Positions 23,312 through 30,765 of a stretch of DNA of 33,483 nucleotides are shown piece after piece. The position numbers were made by a program, and so were the translations under genes. The DNA comes from an uncultured delta proteobacterium (GTDB lineage: Bacteria; Myxococcota_A; Polyangia; Polyangiales; Ga0077539), in the NCBI GenBank assembly GCA_903845045.1, contig CAIMWA010000092.1:1-33483 (forward strand), in the 5' to 3' direction. Numbering within the stretch: position 1 is the stretch's first letter; each line of letters starts with the position of its first letter. Below the pieces are notes generated by a model. It was given only the letters and a program-made list of their open reading frames with translations. It ran no database searches and was not told the origin of the DNA.

Positions 23312-25099
23312 TCAGACCTCGTCCTGCGTCGCCGCGAGCACTTCCTCGACGGTGGTCCAGCCCTCGAAGACCTTGCGCACGCCGTCGTCGCGCAGCGTGT
23401 CCATGCCCTCCTCGACGGCGCAGCGGCGGATGGTCGGCGAGTCCGAGTTCTTCAGCACCAGCGTTCGCACGGCGTCGGTCACGAGAAGCAGCTCGTAGAT
23501 GCCCGTGCGCCCCTGGTACCCGGTGCCCTGGCACGCCGGGCAGCCTCGCGCGCGGAACAGCGTCACCGGCGCGCCCGAGGCGATGCGCTCGGCGACCTTG
23601 GCCGCCGGCGATCCACCGAAGGCGCTGCGGCCGTAGCGGGTCTCCGGACGCGCGAGCTTCGCGGCGAGGCGCTGCGGCTCGATGCCGATGCGCGCGAGGT
23701 CGACCTCGCGAGGCGTGTACGGCTCCTTGCAGAGCGGACACAGGATGCGCACCAGGCGCTGCGCGAGGATCGCGAGCAGCGAGCTCGTGAGGTGGAAGTT
23801 CTCGATGCCCATCTCCACGAGGCGCGTGACGGCGCCCGCGGCGTCGTTCGTGTGGATCGTCGAGAGCACGAGGTGACCCGTGAGCGAGGCGTGCACGGCG
23901 ATCTCCGCCGTCTCCTTGTCGCGGATCTCGCCCACCATCACGACGTCCGGGTCCTGGCGGAGGAACGCGCGGAGGCACGACGCGAAGGTGAGCCCGATGC
24001 GCGGGTTCACCTGCATCTGCGAGAGGCCCGTGATGTCGTACTCGATGGGGTCCTCGGCCGTGAGGATGTTCACGTCCGGCGTGTTGATCTTGTTGAGGCA
24101 CGCGTAGAGCGTCGTCGTCTTGCCGCTGCCCGTCGGGCCCGTCACGAGGATGATCCCCTCGGGCCGCGAGATGAGGTCGTGCATGCGCTCGAGGCGGTCC
24201 GGCGCGAAGCCGAGGTCCGTGAGCTCGAGCATCACCGACGCCTTGTTCAGGATGCGCATCACGATGCGCTCGCCCACGCCCTGCCCGATGGGGATCGTGG
24301 AGACGCGGATGTCGATCTCCTTCGTCCCGATCTTGAAGCCGATGCGGCCGTCCTGCGGCAGGCGCTTCTCGGCGATGTTCAGGCCGGACATGATCTTCAC
24401 GCGTGCCACGATCGAGGGCAGAACGCTCTTCGGCGCCGTGCGCATCTGATAGAGCCGCCCGTCGATGCGGTAGCGCACCGCCACCTGCCCGGCGTCGGGC
24501 TGGATGTGGATGTCGCTCGCCCGCTCCTTCACGGCCTCGACGAAGAGCGAGTTCACCCAGCGGATGATCTGCGCGTCCTCGTCGCTCTCGAGGATGTCGG
24601 CGCGCTCGTCGGAGGCCGCGTCGCCTGCCGAGGTGAGCTCGTTGGTGCGGTTGATCTCCGCCTGCGCCCGGTTGATCGCGTCGAGCACCGCGCTCGGCGT
24701 CGACGCCACGGGCTCGAGCTCGCGGTGGAGCACCATCCGCAGGTCGTCGAGGGCGACGGTGTCGAGGGGGTTGCCCAGCGCAACCATCAGCGCGCCCTCG
24801 GCGTCGTCGCGCCCCGGGAGGATCTGCCGCTGCCGCGCGAAGCTGAAATCGAAGGCGCTCTCGCGGAGCAGCGCCACCGGGAGCTCCTCGGTGCGCGGGA
24901 GCTGCGCCAGGAACTGCATCCCGAGCTCCGTCGCGAGGGCCTCGGAGAGCGGCGTCTCGTCGAGGCCGTTGCGCGACAGCACGTCGAGCAAGGTGCCACC
25001 ACGCTCGCGCTCCACCGCGGCGAGGGCCTCGGCGAGGCGGTCCGGCTCCACGACGCCGCGGCGGCGGAAGACGTCGGCCATGTACTGCGCGGCGGACAT
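23312..25099 (-). CDS. gspE: Type II secretion ATPase GspE
   Basis: 595 residues. Hexameric cytoplasmic ATPase that powers pseudopilus assembly. The ATG at 25099 is supported by AGAAGGAG 8 bases upstream, overlapping the gspD stop. An N1E/MshEN-type domain occupies about residues 1-150 ('VVEPDRLAEALAAVERERGG', 'MVALGNPLDTVALDDLRMVL'). The catalytic domain has 'ERASDIHIQPD', 'RLPQDGRIGFKIG', Walker A 'GPTGSGKTTTLYA' near residue 320, the Asp box 'LTAEDPIEYDITG', Walker B 'RQDPDVVMVGEIRDKETAE' near 380, and the His box 'TGHLVLSTIHTNDAAGA'. The zinc tetracysteine motif is intact ('CPLC' near 452 and 'CPAC' near 521). All catalytic elements are present. Confidence 0.98.
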   Translation of the reverse strand: MSAAQYMADVFRRRGVVEPDRLAEALAAVERERGGTLLDVLSRNGLDETPLSEALATELGMQFLAQLPRTEELPVALLRESAFDFSFARQRQILPGRDDAEGALMVALGNPLDTVALDDLRMVLHRELEPVASTPSAVLDAINRAQAEINRTNELTSAGDAASDERADILESDEDAQIIRWVNSLFVEAVKERASDIHIQPDAGQVAVRYRIDGRLYQMRTAPKSVLPSIVARVKIMSGLNIAEKRLPQDGRIGFKIGTKEIDIRVSTIPIGQGVGERIVMRILNKASVMLELTDLGFAPDRLERMHDLISRPEGIILVTGPTGSGKTTTLYACLNKINTPDVNILTAEDPIEYDITGLSQMQVNPRIGLTFASCLRAFLRQDPDVVMVGEIRDKETAEIAVHASLTGHLVLSTIHTNDAAGAVTRLVEMGIENFHLTSSLLAILAQRLVRILCPLCKEPYTPREVDLARIGIEPQRLAAKLARPETRYGRSAFGGSPAAKVAERIASGAPVTLFRARGCPACQGTGYQGRTGIYELLLVTDAVRTLVLKNSDSPTIRRCAVEEGMDTLRDDGVRKVFEGWTTVEEVLAATQDEV

Positions 25100-25107
25100 C
25101 CCAGGTG

Positions 25108-25115
25108 CTCCTTCT
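25108..25115 (-). promoter_or_regulatory. Strong ribosome binding site of gspE
   Basis: AGAAGGAG on the minus strand lies 8 bases before the gspE ATG at 25099 and overlaps the gspD TAG stop. It decides the gspE start over internal ATGs. Confidence 0.75.
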
Positions 25116-27657
25116 ACGGGGCCAGCGGGCTGGGGATGGCGACGGGGAGCGGCGCCGTCAGCGCAGGTCCCGGCGGGGGCGGCGGGGGCGGCGACGCAGG
25201 CGCGGCTCCCGACGGGGCTGCGAGCTGCGAGCGAAGCTCCGGGGGCAGCTCGATGCTCTCGCCCGGCTCGTGCGGCGGCGGACGGATCGGCCGCGAGTTC
25301 ACCTCGAGCTCGGCGCGGGTGCGCAGCTCGCGGATCGACTGGCGGATCTCCTCGACGAGGCCGTTGGTGCGCGTGTAGTCGCGCGGCGGCTCGTAGTCCT
25401 GCTCGCCGAAGACGAAGTAGCGGTCGAGGAACTCCTGCCGCTCGCGCATCTTGCGCTCGAAGATGCGCCGCAGGTCGCTCTGGTCCCGGATCACGTACGG
25501 CGTGAGGATGAGCAGCAGGTTCGAGCGCTGCGTCGACCGCTGCGTGCGGCGGAAGAGCGCGCCGAGGATCGGGATGTCGCCGAGGATCGGGATGCGGGTC
25601 TCGGTGTTCGTGTCCGTGTTCCGGAGCAGGCCGCCGATGACCACGGTGTTCTGGTCGCGCACCACCGTGACGGTCTTCGCCGTGCGGCGGTTGATGGTCA
25701 CGGCACCGAGGGTTCCGCCCGACGACGCGCCGACCTCGGAGATCTCCTCGTCGATCTCGAGGCGCACCTCGTTCGAGTCGTTGATGTGCGGCGTGATGCG
25801 GATCTTCGTGCCGACGTCCTGGCGAGGCGCCGCGAAGCCCGCGCCGCCGAAGCCGCCGAGCAGGCCCAGCGCCGGGTTGGAGCCCGCCGCGCCGCCGAGC
25901 GCCGACGCGACGCCGCCGACGTTCGTCTGCAGCGGAACGTTCTGGCCGACGTTGATGTCCGCGGGCGAGTTGTCCGTCGCGATGATGTGCGGCGTCGAGA
26001 GCACGTTCGCGTCGCCCGTCGAGGCGAGGGCGTTGAGCGTCACGCCGAACGCCGGGATCGACACGCCGATGCCAGGAATCAGGTTCTGCGAGCCCGCCAC
26101 CTGCGGACCGCGGATGCCGAGCGCGAGGCCCGTGAGCGAGTCGGCGCTGGGGATGATGCTCGAGAGCGCGTTGAAGCCGCCGAGGGCGATGCCCGTGTTG
26201 CTCGAGTCCGTCGGCAGCGCGCCGTGGAAGTTGAGGCCGAGGGTGTTCGAGCGGTTCACCGACAGCTCCATCACCACGGCCTCGATGAAGACCTGGCGGC
26301 GCGAGCGATCGAGCTCGTCGATGACGCGCCGGAGCGACACGTAGTCCCGCGGCGAAGACGTGATGACGAGGGCGTTCGAGGGCTTGTCCGCGGTGATGCG
26401 CACGGGCCCCTCGAAGACCGCGTTGGTTCCGCGCGACCCACCCGGAGCGGGGGCTCCGCCGGCGCGGCCGCCGTTGGTGATGTTGTTGAGCACCGTCGCC
26501 ATCTCGTCGGCGTCGCCGTGCTGGAGACGCAGCACGCGAACCTGCCCCTCGCCCTCGATGGAGACGTCGAGGCGGCGCAGCAGCTCGAGCACCCGGAGGT
26601 ACATCCGCTGCGTGGCGACGATCACGAGGCTGTTCGAGCGCTCGTCGGCGAGGATGCGCGTGAGCCGCGTGTCCGACGTGCCCGCCGCGCCCGCAGGCCT
26701 CGCAGCCGCACCCGCCGCCGCGTTGCCGCCGAGGATCTCCGTGAGCCGCGTGGAGAGCTCGCTCGCGAGGGCGTAGTGCACCGGCTCGACCCAGATCTGC
26801 TCGCCGACGCCCGCGACGTCGACCTCGCTCAGGATCTGCAGCATGCGCCGGATGTTCGCGGCGAGGTCCGTGATGATCAGCGTGTTCGTCGCGGCGTACG
26901 GCGTGATGTCGCCGTCGTGCGATTTGAAGTGTCCCAGCACCGTCGAGGCGTCGTCCGCGGAGATGCTTCGAAGCCGGATCACGCGCGTCACGAAGCGGTC
27001 GTCGGACGGGGCCTCCTGGCCCGAGCCGTAGGTCGGGAGCGTCTGCGTCGCCGAGCCCGCCGTCTCCTCGATCTTCAGGTAGCGACCCGACGGGACCACC
27101 GTCATGCCGTTTACCGCGAGCACCGAGAGGAAGGCCTGGTAGGCCTCCGCCGGGGTCACCTTCGTCGGCGAGTAGATCGTCGTCTTGATCGACCGGACCT
27201 TGCCCGGAAGGATGAAGCGGCGCCCGGTGATGTTGCCGATGGCGCGGATGAGGTCCGGCAGGTCGGCGTCCTGGAGGTTGAAGGTGATGCGCGCGCCCGG
27301 CGGCAGCGCCTGGTACTCCATGCCGGGGTCGAACTCGTGGATGCTCGTGTTCGTGCCGGCGGCGCCCGCGACGGACGTGATCGCGGGCTGCGCGGTGACG
27401 GCCTGACCGGGTCCGACGCCCGTCGCACCCGGCGCCGGAGCCGCGGTCGGGAGCGCCGACGGGACCGGTCCTGTCGTGGGACGAAGGACGCCCGGGGGCA
27501 CGACCACCGCGGGCGGGTTGAGCCGGTTGACCCCGGGGCGCGGGGCGGGCGTCCGCACGGGCTGCGCGAACGCCGACGCGGCGCAGAGGAACAGCGCGGC
27601 GAGGGCGCTGCAGAGCGCGATCAGCTTCGGCGGGCAATGGGCTGTTGGGCGGGTCAT
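25114..27657 (-). CDS. gspD: Type II secretion outer-membrane secretin GspD
   Basis: 847 residues. GspD forms the outer-membrane channel. A Sec signal peptide ends at 'CAASAFAQP' (about residue 32). After a Pro-rich linker come the N0 domain ('ITFNLQDADLPDLIRAIGNI', 'GRRFILPGKVRSIKTTIYSP'), N1-N3 domains ('VTRVIRLRSISADDASTVLG', 'VRVLRLQHGDADEMATVLNN'), each followed by a Gly-rich loop, and the secretin barrel from about residue 420 ('RRQVFIEAVVMELSVNRSNT', 'GQNVPLQTNVGG', 'VGTKIRITPHINDSNEVRLE', 'NTVVIGGLLRNTDTNTETRI', 'LGDIPILGALFRRTQRSTQR', 'LLLILTPYVIRDQSDLRR'). The C-terminus is a Pro-rich tail ('ASPPPPPPPGPALTAPLP') in place of a recognisable pilotin-binding S-domain. It follows gspC after 7 bases. 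Confidence 0.98.
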   Translation of the reverse strand: MTRPTAHCPPKLIALCSALAALFLCAASAFAQPVRTPAPRPGVNRLNPPAVVVPPGVLRPTTGPVPSALPTAAPAPGATGVGPGQAVTAQPAITSVAGAAGTNTSIHEFDPGMEYQALPPGARITFNLQDADLPDLIRAIGNITGRRFILPGKVRSIKTTIYSPTKVTPAEAYQAFLSVLAVNGMTVVPSGRYLKIEETAGSATQTLPTYGSGQEAPSDDRFVTRVIRLRSISADDASTVLGHFKSHDGDITPYAATNTLIITDLAANIRRMLQILSEVDVAGVGEQIWVEPVHYALASELSTRLTEILGGNAAAGAAARPAGAAGTSDTRLTRILADERSNSLVIVATQRMYLRVLELLRRLDVSIEGEGQVRVLRLQHGDADEMATVLNNITNGGRAGGAPAPGGSRGTNAVFEGPVRITADKPSNALVITSSPRDYVSLRRVIDELDRSRRQVFIEAVVMELSVNRSNTLGLNFHGALPTDSSNTGIALGGFNALSSIIPSADSLTGLALGIRGPQVAGSQNLIPGIGVSIPAFGVTLNALASTGDANVLSTPHIIATDNSPADINVGQNVPLQTNVGGVASALGGAAGSNPALGLLGGFGGAGFAAPRQDVGTKIRITPHINDSNEVRLEIDEEISEVGASSGGTLGAVTINRRTAKTVTVVRDQNTVVIGGLLRNTDTNTETRIPILGDIPILGALFRRTQRSTQRSNLLLILTPYVIRDQSDLRRIFERKMRERQEFLDRYFVFGEQDYEPPRDYTRTNGLVEEIRQSIRELRTRAELEVNSRPIRPPPHEPGESIELPPELRSQLAAPSGAAPASPPPPPPPGPALTAPLPVAIPSPLAP

Positions 27658-27664
27658 GCGGTTC

Positions 27665-28723
27665 TCAGCGGATGTGGAAGTCGATGTTGACGGGTTGTCC
27701 GCCGCGGGTGACGGAGACCTGGAGGCTGTCGCTGGTGCGCAGGCGCGAGTACGCCTCGAGCGCGCGGTCCGGCGACGCGATGTCGAGGCCGTTGATGCGG
27801 TTCAGCACGTCGCCGTTCTGCATCCCGAGGCGGCCGAGGAGCGAGTTGCCGCGCACCCCGAAGAGCTGCACGCCGACTACGCGACCGCCCTGCTCGACGG
27901 GCATGATGCGCGTGGTGCGCATGAGCTCCGCCTGGCTCTCGAGGATGCGGTCGACGGTGCTCCGGCGAACGTTGTATTCGTTGTTGCTGACGCGCTCGAT
28001 GCCCTCGAGGACGCCGCCGAGAGCCCCGCCCTCGGCCGGGGTCGCGGCCGCCGTCGCAACGGCTGCTGGCGCCGCCGCCGGGGCAGCGCGCGGGGGCATG
28101 TTCTGCGCGAGGAAGCACCGCTGGCCGCCCGGCGGGCGCAGCAGCACGTACGCGCCGAGGGCCCGGCACCACGACACGATGGTGACGTTGCGACCATCGA
28201 GCGTCGATCCGAAGCGGTAGGGCATCGCGGGGCCCGTCGCCGCCATCTGCACCAGCACGAAGGACCACAAGATGTCGTCGCTCTGCACCGCGCCGACGAT
28301 CTTCGCCTGCGTGTCGCACGGCCCCGGCCGCACCTGCCCATCACCGGGGGGGGCCGGGTAGCAAGCCTCCGGCGGCAGCGACGGGGGCTCCGGCGCGGCG
28401 GGCGCACCGGGCTCGACGGCGGCGTCGGCGGGACCCGCGTCGCAGTCGAGGCAGCCGGCGTCGGAGTCGAAGGCGTTGCGGTGCACGATGCCCGCGCGGT
28501 CCCGGGAGTGAAGGTCCGGCACCGGCTCGGCGGGCGCGAGGGACGCCGCGGAGGCGGGCAGGGCGCGCGCGAGGGCCTCGGTGTCCGCGGCGAAGAGCCG
28601 CGCGGCGACGAGGTCGTTGGTGCCCCGCGCCGCGAAGTAAGCGCACGGAACGAGCGCACCCAGGGGAATCACCCACGGGTACCGCCGGAGGACCGCCTCC
28701 ACGTTGTTGAGCCAGCGTGCCAT
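27665..28723 (-). CDS. gspC: Type II secretion protein GspC with HR and PDZ domains
   Basis: 352 residues. GspC connects the platform to the secretin. One membrane helix near the N-terminus (about 14-33, 'RYPWVIPLGALVPCAYFA') is followed by a periplasmic homology region (about 75-205: 'IVHRNAFDSDAG', 'AKIVGAVQSDDILWSFVLVQ', 'YVLLRPPGGQRCFL'), an Ala-rich linker, and a PDZ domain (about 265-352: 'TRIMPVEQGGRVVGVQLFGV', 'LLGRLGMQNGDVLNRINGLD'). Unusually, the homology region has an Asp/Ala/Pro insert and six cysteines (91, 94, 121, 136, 186, 203), so disulfides are likely. It is the first gene of the operon. The start lies 161 bases from the upstream gene, so the operon promoter is probably in that gap. 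Confidence 0.94.
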   Translation of the reverse strand: MARWLNNVEAVLRRYPWVIPLGALVPCAYFAARGTNDLVAARLFAADTEALARALPASAASLAPAEPVPDLHSRDRAGIVHRNAFDSDAGCLDCDAGPADAAVEPGAPAAPEPPSLPPEACYPAPPGDGQVRPGPCDTQAKIVGAVQSDDILWSFVLVQMAATGPAMPYRFGSTLDGRNVTIVSWCRALGAYVLLRPPGGQRCFLAQNMPPRAAPAAAPAAVATAAATPAEGGALGGVLEGIERVSNNEYNVRRSTVDRILESQAELMRTTRIMPVEQGGRVVGVQLFGVRGNSLLGRLGMQNGDVLNRINGLDIASPDRALEAYSRLRTSDSLQVSVTRGGQPVNIDFHIR

Positions 28724-28884
28724 CGACTGTTCGAACCTCTGCTATGCGCCGACCGTGCCACCGACGGTTCGCCGCGAAATCCCTGGATGCGAAGGGCAAC
28801 CCGGGGCGGCGTCGGGGGGCGTCGTTGCCGATGTGGCAGCGGGCCGCGCGCGGCGCCGGACCGGGGACTGCCAGGTTGGCAACG
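28724..28884. other. Intergenic region upstream of the gsp operon
   Basis: 161 bases between the Cys-tailed secreted protein (stop 28885) and gspC (start 28723), the largest gap in the window and the likely site of operon control. I see no clear sigma-70 or sigma-54 pair. A weak AGAGG lies 12 bases before gspC, and a short inverted repeat is present (see separate entry). Confidence 0.5.
28752..28768. repeat. Short inverted repeat ACCGT-N7-ACGGT upstream of gspC
   Basis: ACCGT (28752-28756) and ACGGT (28764-28768) form a 5-base dyad with a 7-base spacer, about 29-45 bases upstream of the gspC start. It could be an operator, but a dyad this short is common by chance. Confidence 0.25.
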
Positions 28885-29703
28885 CTACCGATCGAAGAGG
28901 CACTGGTGGTTCTGACCGCAACGGAGCCCGCGGCGGCAGTCGTTGGCGACCTGGCACGGCTCGCCGAGGTCCGCCGTACCGCGCTCGACCACCGGGTGCG
29001 CCGCGCCGGCGTCCCGCGTCGAAGCGGTCGCCGCGAGCGAGCCGCAGGTGCGCGGCGGGGGCTGTCCCGGGAGCGTCGGCGCGGCGAAGGACCGGCGCTC
29101 GACGATGGGCACCTGCACCGGCGCGTCGGCCGATCCTGCGCCGCCGTTCGACGTGTTCGATTGGTCGATGGCGGTGACGTAGTACTCGACGCGCGGCGGG
29201 AAGATGTCGTCGCACGGGATGAGCGCGCCGTAGCCCGCGGGCAGCCGGAACTGCTGGCCCAGGGCGCTCATGCGAACCTCGGTGTAGCGCCGAGCGCCGA
29301 CGCCGCGGAAGAACAGCGAAACGTGGTCGATGGGCGCGCTCGAACGGATCTGCACGAACACCGGCACCGCGGTGCGCGCGAGCTGCTCCGGCACCGGGAA
29401 GTGGATCACCGTGCCCGTGCCGACCTGGCGCATCGGGATCGCGGCGTCGCCCACGAGGACGCCTCCGTCGTCGAGCGTGGCCGCGGTGACGGCGACGTCG
29501 GCGGTCGAAGCCACGGACGCATCCGAGACGGCGGCGGCGTCGGGGTGCGGGGCGGCGGCGGCTCCGTCGGCCGCGGCGTCGGCGTGCGTCGCGGCGTCGC
29601 CGGTGGGCGGTCGCTGCGGGCGTCGAGGCTGCGCGATCACCGCGGTGCCCGCCGCGGCGAAGAGGACCAGCAGGAGACCGGAGGCCAGGAGAGGACGGCG
29701 CAT
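28885..29703 (-). CDS. Exported Cys-tailed protein of unknown function
   Basis: 272 residues with a Sec signal peptide ('LLASGLLLVLFAAAGTAVIA', cleavage near AQP, about residue 25). Residues 33-90 are an Asp/Ala/Thr linker of the type found in the lipoproteins of this window. Residues 95-200 form a beta-rich domain, Ig/fibronectin-like by pattern: 'TAVPVFVQIRSSAPIDHVSL', 'YTEVRMSALGQQFRLPAGYG', 'PPRVEYYVTAIDQSN'. The end has an EB-like Cys motif ('CQVANDCRRGLRCGQNHQC'). It lies upstream of gspC on the same strand, so it may be read into the secretion operon. It could be a substrate or a periplasmic partner; neither is shown. I do not recognise the family. Confidence 0.75.
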   Translation of the reverse strand: MRRPLLASGLLLVLFAAAGTAVIAQPRRPQRPPTGDAATHADAAADGAAAAPHPDAAAVSDASVASTADVAVTAATLDDGGVLVGDAAIPMRQVGTGTVIHFPVPEQLARTAVPVFVQIRSSAPIDHVSLFFRGVGARRYTEVRMSALGQQFRLPAGYGALIPCDDIFPPRVEYYVTAIDQSNTSNGGAGSADAPVQVPIVERRSFAAPTLPGQPPPRTCGSLAATASTRDAGAAHPVVERGTADLGEPCQVANDCRRGLRCGQNHQCLFDR

Positions 29704-29779
29704 GGCGGGGCGGGACCATTTCCTAGCGGGGCGGTCCGGTCAAGGGTCGAGGCCGCGGATTCGCGAGGCGCGGCGGGGT

Positions 29780-29785
29780 TATGGT
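29780..29785 (+). promoter_or_regulatory. Candidate -10 box (TATGGT) of the FAM20-like kinase gene
   Basis: TATGGT ends 13 bases before the ATG at 29799. It contains the earlier ATG at 29781, which would then be upstream of the transcript start. This supports 29799 as the translation start. Confidence 0.3.
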
Positions 29786-29798
29786 AGCTGGCGAAGCG

Positions 29799-30752
29799 AT
29801 GCGCCGTTCGTTCGCACGCTGGCTCGCCCCCGCGATCGTCCTCGGGCCCCTGGTCGCGCAGACGCAGCCCACGCCGCAACGTCCGCCCCCGCCGGGGCCG
29901 CCGCCGAGCGCCGAGGTGGACGACCATCGCGCCTTCGGCGGCCTGCCCGAGGCGCGCATCCTCGAGGCGATCCACGGCGCGCGGGTGCTCGGGCGGAACA
30001 ACGTCGGGAGCACCAGCGTCAACCTCCACCTCCACCTCGAGGGCGGCATCGACGCATCGTTCAAGCCGCGCACGACCACCCACGGCGACAAATATCGCGC
30101 CGAGATCGCCGCCTACCGGCTGAACCGCATGCTGGGGCTCACGCGCGTGCCGCCGGCCATCACCCGTTCGGTGCCGCGCTCGATCCTCCGCCTCGCGCCC
30201 GACAGCCCCGCGGTCTACGACCGGGACAACACGCTTCGCGGCGCGGCGATCTACTGGGTGCCGGTGCTGCGGCCGTCGCGCGTCGACGAGCCCGCGGAGC
30301 AGGAGCGCTGGGGCCGCTGGCTTCGCGCGGGCCACGCCGTGCCGCCGGACCAATCGGTGCGGGCCGAAGAGATCTCGACGCTCCTGGTCTTCGATTTCCT
30401 CACTGGGAATTGGGATCGGTGGAGCGGCGCCAACGTGCCCATGGACGCCCAGGGTCACCTCATCTACCGCGACAACAACGGCGCCTTCGACGAGCCCTTC
30501 GTCGACGGCCTGCTGCAGCGCTCACGGTTCTGGCTGCAGCACACGCAGCAGTTCAACCGCTCGGTGATCACCCGGGCGCGGGGTCTCACCGAGGCCTCGG
30601 TGCGCGCCGAGATGGCCCTCGATCCGGAGCACAACGCGCCGCCGCTCACGTCGGGGCAGATCCGGTCGCTGCTGCGCCGCCGCGACCTCCTCCTCGAGTA
30701 CGTCGAAGGGCTGCGGCGCCATCACTCCGACGCCGACGTCTATCGTTGGTGA
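29799..30752 (+). CDS. Exported FAM20/Four-jointed-like kinase homologue
   Basis: 317 residues. The ATG at 29799 gives a Sec signal peptide ('RRSFARWLAPAIVLGPLVAQ', cleavage near residue 20-24); an ATG at 29781 adds six residues. A Pro-rich linker (24-38) precedes the domain. From memory of FAM20C and Four-jointed kinases, the following align: a nucleotide-binding Lys in 'ASFKPRTTTHGDKYR' (Lys89), 'AEIAAYRLNRMLGLTRVPPA' (Glu102), 'LLVFDFLTGNWDRWSGANV' with catalytic Asp206, and 'LIYRDNNGAFDEP' with metal-binding Asp225. The His of the classical 'DRH' is Trp here. The C-terminal helices ('QQFNRSVITRARGL', 'LRRRDLLLEYVEGL') also fit. If active, it would phosphorylate exported proteins or glycans in the periplasm or outside. 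No activity is shown by sequence alone. Confidence 0.75.
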   Translation: MRRSFARWLAPAIVLGPLVAQTQPTPQRPPPPGPPPSAEVDDHRAFGGLPEARILEAIHGARVLGRNNVGSTSVNLHLHLEGGIDASFKPRTTTHGDKYRAEIAAYRLNRMLGLTRVPPAITRSVPRSILRLAPDSPAVYDRDNTLRGAAIYWVPVLRPSRVDEPAEQERWGRWLRAGHAVPPDQSVRAEEISTLLVFDFLTGNWDRWSGANVPMDAQGHLIYRDNNGAFDEPFVDGLLQRSRFWLQHTQQFNRSVITRARGLTEASVRAEMALDPEHNAPPLTSGQIRSLLRRRDLLLEYVEGLRRHHSDADVYRW

Positions 30753-30765
30753 TGCGTGCGCCTCG

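Noticed and set aside
22043..25378. A plus-strand open frame of about 1,100 codons
   Set aside because: It is antisense to gspF and gspE, both of which have complete catalytic or domain signatures.
28346..28353. A run of eight G within gspC as a possible phase-variation tract
   Set aside because: The gspC frame is intact through it, the run falls in a Pro/Gly linker, and a single short G run in GC-rich DNA is weak evidence.
28801..28884. TGGCAG-like sigma-54 promoter upstream of gspC
   Set aside because: A TGGCA motif is present on the minus strand but no TTGC element follows at the required spacing.
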